A stretch of 64,000 nt of DNA from Pantoea alhagi. Lineage in GTDB: Bacteria; Pseudomonadota; Gammaproteobacteria; Enterobacterales; Enterobacteriaceae. Made by a program: the position numbers and the translations under genes. A model generated the notes under the pieces. That model did no database searches. It worked only from the letters and a program-made list of their open reading frames with translations, and was not told where the DNA came from. The stretch's first letter is position 1; each line of letters begins with the position of its first letter. Below, one piece after another: positions 60,313 through 64,000 of the stretch. Where the stretch lies: assembly GCF_002101395.1 (NCBI RefSeq), contig NZ_CP019706.1:124001-188000 (forward strand), read 5' to 3'.

Positions 60313-60339
60313 TCAACTTTATTAATTCACTGCCGATAA
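60313..60339 (+). promoter_or_regulatory. FliA (sigma-28) promoter of second chemoreceptor
   Basis: TCAACTTT and GCCGATAA are exactly 11 bases apart. The -10 matches the consensus in all eight positions and the -35 in six of eight. It lies 65 bases before the gene. Confidence 0.85.
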
Positions 60340-60404
60340 GCTGTACAGAAGGAAACTCACTGACAGTGAGGTTATTTTAATTTTTTACTTTTCCGGGGAA
60401 TGAC

Positions 60405-62348
60405 ATGACCACTTTATCTGCCAGTCGGCGCAAAATGCGCACCCAGACCCTGATGCTGCTAACGGGCATTATTACCATCTCCCTCGGGTTTATTCTCACT
60501 ATCGGCTTACTCAGTAGCCAGTCACGCGATCAGCAGCGCCAGCTGGCGCAGGATTATCTGCAGCAAATCGCCAGGGCCAACGCGCAACAGGTGCAAAACA
60601 AGCTCGACGAGGCATTGCACACCGCGCGTGCATTGGGTAATGACGCCTGGAGCTTAAAAGAGGCGGGCGTGCCGGAGCGGCGGGTGCTGGATCGTATGCT
60701 GACCGCTACGCTGGGTTCGCATCAGGATTACCTTTCGGTCGCACTGGCCTTTGAACCCAACGCGTTTGACGGCAGAGATGCGGAATTTGCAGGCCAGCCG
60801 GACCAGGATGCTACCGGTCGCTATGTACGCTATACCGATCGCAACAGTGAAGGTCAGCTCGCGCTCCATAACCTGGTGGACTATGAGAAGCCGGGTATTG
60901 GTGACTATTACCTGCTGCCGCGTCAGCGTATGAAAGATGTGATCCTCGAACCTTATCATTATCCCTATAACGGCGTAGAGGTGATGCTGACTTCGGTTGC
61001 CGCGCCGATCATCAAGGATGGTCAGTTCAAAGGCGTGGTCACCGCTGACTTCTCGCTGGAGACACTGCAAAAAGTGATCGGTGCCATCAAGCCGTGGCAG
61101 GGCAAAGGTTATGCGATGCTGCTGTCGCATCAGGGTAAAGTTATCGCCAGCCCCGATGCGTCGCTGGCAGGCAAAGCCTGGCAGGGAGAAAAAGGTGAAA
61201 ACCTCACGGTACATGAATATCAGGATACGTTTCTGAAGGAAGCCACATTTATTAGCTGGCAACCGATCCATGTCGGCAACAGCGAAACGCCATGGCAGCT
61301 GGCGATTGTCGCACCAGTCAGCGATGTCATGGCCGCCGCTAACCGTCAGCTTATCTGGGCGCTGGTGTTGATGCTGGTCAGCATTGTCGTGGTATGCGGC
61401 GTGCTGGGCCTGATCTTCAGTCGTAAAATCGCGCGTCCCGTCGGCGGCGAACCGGCCGAAGCGGCAAGCCTTGCTCTGGCGGTCGCACAGGGCGATTTAA
61501 GCCGCACCATCACCGTGCAGGCAAAAGATCAGCAAAGCATTTTCTACGCCATGCAAACCATGCAACAGCAGCTGCGCAATATGGTGAGCGAGATCATGAC
61601 CGCCAGCGCCTCGGTACGTAGCGGCGCCAGCGAAATCGCCAGTGGCAACCTCGATCTCTCTGCACGCACTGAACAGCAGGCCTCGGCGCTGCAGGAGACG
61701 GCAGCCAGCATGGAGGAGCTAACCGCCACGGTGAAGCTGAATGCCGATAACGCGCACCAGGCCACGGAGCTGACCGACAACGCCACGGCGGTAGCCGGAC
61801 GCGGCGAGGCGCTGGTACAGCAGGTGGTAGAGATCATGGCGCAGATTGACGAAAGCTCGCGCAAAATCGGTGATATCACCAGCCTGATCAGCAGCATCGC
61901 TTTTCAGACCAATATTCTGGCGCTGAACGCGGCGGTAGAGGCGGCGCGCGCCGGTGAACAGGGACGCGGCTTTGCGGTAGTGGCTTCTGAGGTGCGTAAT
62001 CTGGCGCAGCGCTCCGCCAGTGCGGTAAAAGAGATCACCGCGCTGATCGACGAGTCTTCGTCACGGGTCAGCACCGGCGTCTCGCTGGTGAATGAGACCG
62101 GTAAAACCATGAAAACCATGACCGAGTCCGTGGCGGCGGTGCAGTCGATTATCGACGAAATCGTTAATGCTTCCGATGAGCAGTCGCAGGGCATTAGTCA
62201 GGTCAGCGTGGCGGTCAATCAGATGGATGGCGTTACGCAGCAAAACGCCGCGCTGGTGCAGCAAATGTCGGCTGCCGCCGCCTCGCTGGAAGATCAGGCG
62301 CGCCAGCTGGCCGATACGGTTTCGACCTTCCAGCTGGAGCAGCGCTAA
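60405..62348 (+). CDS. Methyl-accepting chemotaxis protein with double-Cache sensor
   Basis: A 647-residue chemoreceptor. Helix 1 is at about 15-37; the periplasmic dCache sensor (40-310) has YLSVALAFEPNAFDG, GDYYLLPRQRMKDVILEPYHYP (in part: ILEPYHYPYNGVEVMLTSVAAP) and a second lobe with LLSHQGKVIASPD. Helix 2 is at about 315-338; HAMP follows with a PVGGEPAEAASLA linker; the signalling tip is NILALNAAVEAARAGEQGRG. No NWETF pentapeptide ends the protein. GGGG lies six bases before the ATG. The ligand is unknown; amino or organic acids are usual for dCache. Confidence 0.93.
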   Translation: MTTLSASRRKMRTQTLMLLTGIITISLGFILTIGLLSSQSRDQQRQLAQDYLQQIARANAQQVQNKLDEALHTARALGNDAWSLKEAGVPERRVLDRMLTATLGSHQDYLSVALAFEPNAFDGRDAEFAGQPDQDATGRYVRYTDRNSEGQLALHNLVDYEKPGIGDYYLLPRQRMKDVILEPYHYPYNGVEVMLTSVAAPIIKDGQFKGVVTADFSLETLQKVIGAIKPWQGKGYAMLLSHQGKVIASPDASLAGKAWQGEKGENLTVHEYQDTFLKEATFISWQPIHVGNSETPWQLAIVAPVSDVMAAANRQLIWALVLMLVSIVVVCGVLGLIFSRKIARPVGGEPAEAASLALAVAQGDLSRTITVQAKDQQSIFYAMQTMQQQLRNMVSEIMTASASVRSGASEIASGNLDLSARTEQQASALQETAASMEELTATVKLNADNAHQATELTDNATAVAGRGEALVQQVVEIMAQIDESSRKIGDITSLISSIAFQTNILALNAAVEAARAGEQGRGFAVVASEVRNLAQRSASAVKEITALIDESSSRVSTGVSLVNETGKTMKTMTESVAAVQSIIDEIVNASDEQSQGISQVSVAVNQMDGVTQQNAALVQQMSAAAASLEDQARQLADTVSTFQLEQR

Positions 62349-62380
62349 GCCGGAGCATTATCCCTTATAACAAAACGGCC

Positions 62381-62415
62381 TGCCCGTGATGGATTAACGT
62401 CACGGGCATTTTTTT
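62381..62415 (+). terminator. Rho-independent terminator of second chemoreceptor gene
   Basis: A 9-bp stem TGCCCGTGA/TCACGGGCA with a 10-base loop is followed by seven T residues. It touches the stop codon of the converging DUF1615 gene. Confidence 0.9.
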
Positions 62416-63502
62416 AACGCCGCGCCATGCATTGCTGATAGCGGCTGTTGACCCGCTGAGCGAACCAGGCGGTAGTGAGGTTGCGGGTGATTTTCGGGCT
62501 CTCCAGACGGATGCCGGGCAGCATTTCACGCGGCATTCGGCGCCCGGCCTGTTTATCGGCCAGCGCGAAGACCTGCTTCCACAGTTCGCTTTTTTCAAAC
62601 TCCAGCTTATCGCCCTTTTCTAAATCGCGACGGATCGCCCGATGGCTCATATCGATTTGCCCCGCCAGCGTGCGTACCGCCAGCTCCGTTGCACCCGCCT
62701 TATCGGAGCCATAGATAATCAGATCGCCGTCCAGCGCCAGCTTCATGCCGGTGGTGCGCGCCACCGCTGCCTGAAATGCTGCATTGCGGCTGGCGTACCA
62801 GCCAGCGTTAAAGTCGGCGAAACGGTACAGCGGCGTGCTGTAATTAGCTGGATAGCCCAGCAGATGTTTAACGCCAAACCAGATGCCGCCATGACGAGTA
62901 AAGACTTCCTGCCGGATGGTGGTCTCCACCGGCCACGGATAGCCTCGCGCATTCGCCTCGGCAAAGGCGATACTTACCTGCATCGGGCCGCCGGTATGAA
63001 TTGGGTTCAGGTTGCCAAACAGCGTCTGCCCCATCGGTACCATATTAATAAAGTCATCAAAAATGGCGCTCAGCTCTTTTTCTGTACGCACGCTGTCCAG
63101 CCGATCGGCATAGCTGCGCCCGTTGGGCGATTTAATCAGCAACGCAGTACGGACCAGAAAGGCGGGAATATGCAGCCGTGCCGCCCGTTTGTTGATCTCT
63201 CCCCAGGCAATTTTTGGCAGACCGGGCACCGGTGAATCGGCGTTAAAATTGGTTTCCTGATCGGCTACGGCAATCACGGCGCAAATATTGCTGTCGCTGG
63301 CCTCGATCTGCTGGGTACGAAATGCAGTGGCCATATCGCTGGACCAGTCCGCTTTTTGCCGCACATGCCCCGGCATTAACGCTGTAATGCGCGCCTGCAT
63401 CTGCTGCGGCGTTTGCTGCGGCGTCTCTTTCTGTTTGCTGGTACAGCCCGCCAGCGCCAGCAGCGCAACCAGCGGCATAAGGCGAAGTAACTGAGATGAC
63501 AT
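62414..63502 (-). CDS. DUF1615 lipoprotein
   Basis: A 362-residue predicted lipoprotein; the lipobox LAGC places the lipidated cysteine near residue 20. After a Gln/Thr/Pro-rich linker, the DUF1615 domain carries ICAVIAVADQETNFNADSPVPGL (in part: AVADQETNFNADSPVPGL), GGPMQVSIAFAE and FNAGWYASRNAAFQ, a pattern reminiscent of lysozyme-like transglycosylases (a glutamate in QETNF, then GPMQV). Enzyme activity on peptidoglycan is inference. AAGGA is five bases before the ATG at 63500-63502. Confidence 0.82.
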   Translation of the reverse strand: MSSQLLRLMPLVALLALAGCTSKQKETPQQTPQQMQARITALMPGHVRQKADWSSDMATAFRTQQIEASDSNICAVIAVADQETNFNADSPVPGLPKIAWGEINKRAARLHIPAFLVRTALLIKSPNGRSYADRLDSVRTEKELSAIFDDFINMVPMGQTLFGNLNPIHTGGPMQVSIAFAEANARGYPWPVETTIRQEVFTRHGGIWFGVKHLLGYPANYSTPLYRFADFNAGWYASRNAAFQAAVARTTGMKLALDGDLIIYGSDKAGATELAVRTLAGQIDMSHRAIRRDLEKGDKLEFEKSELWKQVFALADKQAGRRMPREMLPGIRLESPKITRNLTTAWFAQRVNSRYQQCMARR

Positions 63503-63653
63503 ACCTGTCCTTATCGTTTTTGAAGATAAGCGCACCTTAACCACTGCCGCAGCGAAATGCCAGCGCCGCTTTCATTCATAGCTCCCTCGCCTTTCCATTT
63601 CTCAGTTTTACGCTAACGTTAAGTTTTGTTAATTATTATTACAGGAGTTATCA

Positions 63654-64000
63654 ATGAAAACCTCATGGTTACCGGTGGTCGCAGCGCTGATGCTGGCTGG
63701 CTGCGGCGGCAATAATACCCCGGCGCAGGTGAACACCCCCGGCGCGCCGACTTCAACAAAAATGAAGCTGCTGGATACCGGCGCCGCCGCAATGCAGTCA
63801 CGCCCGCCGATTGACGCCATTAACGCCTATCTCGACGGCTTTCATTTTTACAACGGCGATAAAGATGGTCAGATGGAAGCGCACCACTACGTCACTATCC
63901 TGAATGATGATGTAATGCAGGCGCTGATTTATGACGGCAACACACGCGATGCCCGTTTAATGGGCGTGGAATATATTATCAGCGAGCGGTTGTATAAAAC
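63654..64000 (+). CDS. DUF1264 (OBAP-type) lipoprotein, truncated by window edge
   Basis: The frame starts at an ATG six bases after AGGAG and runs off the window after 115 complete codons. The signal peptide has the lipobox LAGC (cysteine near residue 17), a Thr/Pro/Ala linker and then PIDAINAYLDGFHFYNGD and MEAHHYVTILNDDVMQALIYDG (in part: EAHHYVTILNDDVMQA), the signature of DUF1264, known in plants as oil body-associated proteins. The role in bacteria is unknown. It is divergent from the DUF1615 lipoprotein gene. Confidence 0.85.
   Translation, partial: MKTSWLPVVAALMLAGCGGNNTPAQVNTPGAPTSTKMKLLDTGAAAMQSRPPIDAINAYLDGFHFYNGDKDGQMEAHHYVTILNDDVMQALIYDGNTRDARLMGVEYIISERLYK

Overview
The window is chromosomal DNA of an Enterobacterales bacterium, most likely an Erwiniaceae member (Pantoea, Mixta or Erwinia type). 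Almost every core gene has a close Escherichia coli counterpart, with many protein stretches recalled as near-identical, while the mix of extra genes is not that of Escherichia or Salmonella. Genus cannot be fixed from sequence alone. The DNA is GC-rich and densely coding; no rRNA, tRNA, CRISPR array, insertion sequence or prophage was seen. Both ends cut through genes: an MFS sugar transporter at the left and a DUF1264/OBAP lipoprotein at the right.

Layout. 1-5.5 kb: partial sugar transporter, then a three-gene efflux operon (EmrA-like adaptor, EmrB-like pump, outer-membrane lipoprotein). 5.8-7.4 kb: manganese control region with mntR, a divergent MntR-box promoter driving a 25-codon membrane peptide and an MntS-like small protein, then ompX. 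7.7-21.1 kb: rhtA, dps, glnHPQ under a sigma-54/NtrC type promoter, ybiO, rlmF, a flavin-reductase-like protein, an M20 amidohydrolase, and the SOS operon dinG-ybiB with a perfect LexA box. 21.2-26.6 kb: a GNAT protein, mlrA, yohO and the osmF-yehYXW compatible-solute ABC importer. 26.7-33.3 kb: accessory block with idi, a chemoreceptor with a FliA-type promoter, a SUFU-domain protein, an MpaB-type oxygenase, a YciE-like ferritin-fold protein and ygfF. 33.4-53.7 kb: bglX, dld, a DUF3772 mechanosensitive channel, a GNAT protein, pbpG, a higBA toxin-antitoxin pair, yohC, yohD, fetAB, yohF, a GH15 glycosidase, ldtB with an unusual tail, a DUF481 outer-membrane protein, a Pit-type phosphate transporter and dusC. 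53.9-64 kb: rhlE with a repeat tail, ybhQ, ybhP-clsB-ybhN, ybhL, a second chemoreceptor with a strong FliA promoter, a DUF1615 lipoprotein and the partial DUF1264 lipoprotein.

The gene order interleaves two E. coli neighbourhoods. Genes of the ybh/ybi locus flank a block of the yeh/yoh locus (mlrA to dusC), which sits between dinG and rhlE, near neighbours in E. coli. Within each block, orientations match E. coli, and extra genes lie between the conserved ones.

The best candidate for something undescribed is the MntR-controlled small-protein operon at 6370-6726: a new 25-residue membrane peptide immediately upstream of a cysteine-rich, apparently dual-start MntS homologue. A 112-base nested inverted-repeat element downstream of glnQ (12139-12250) is the strongest unexplained non-coding structure.
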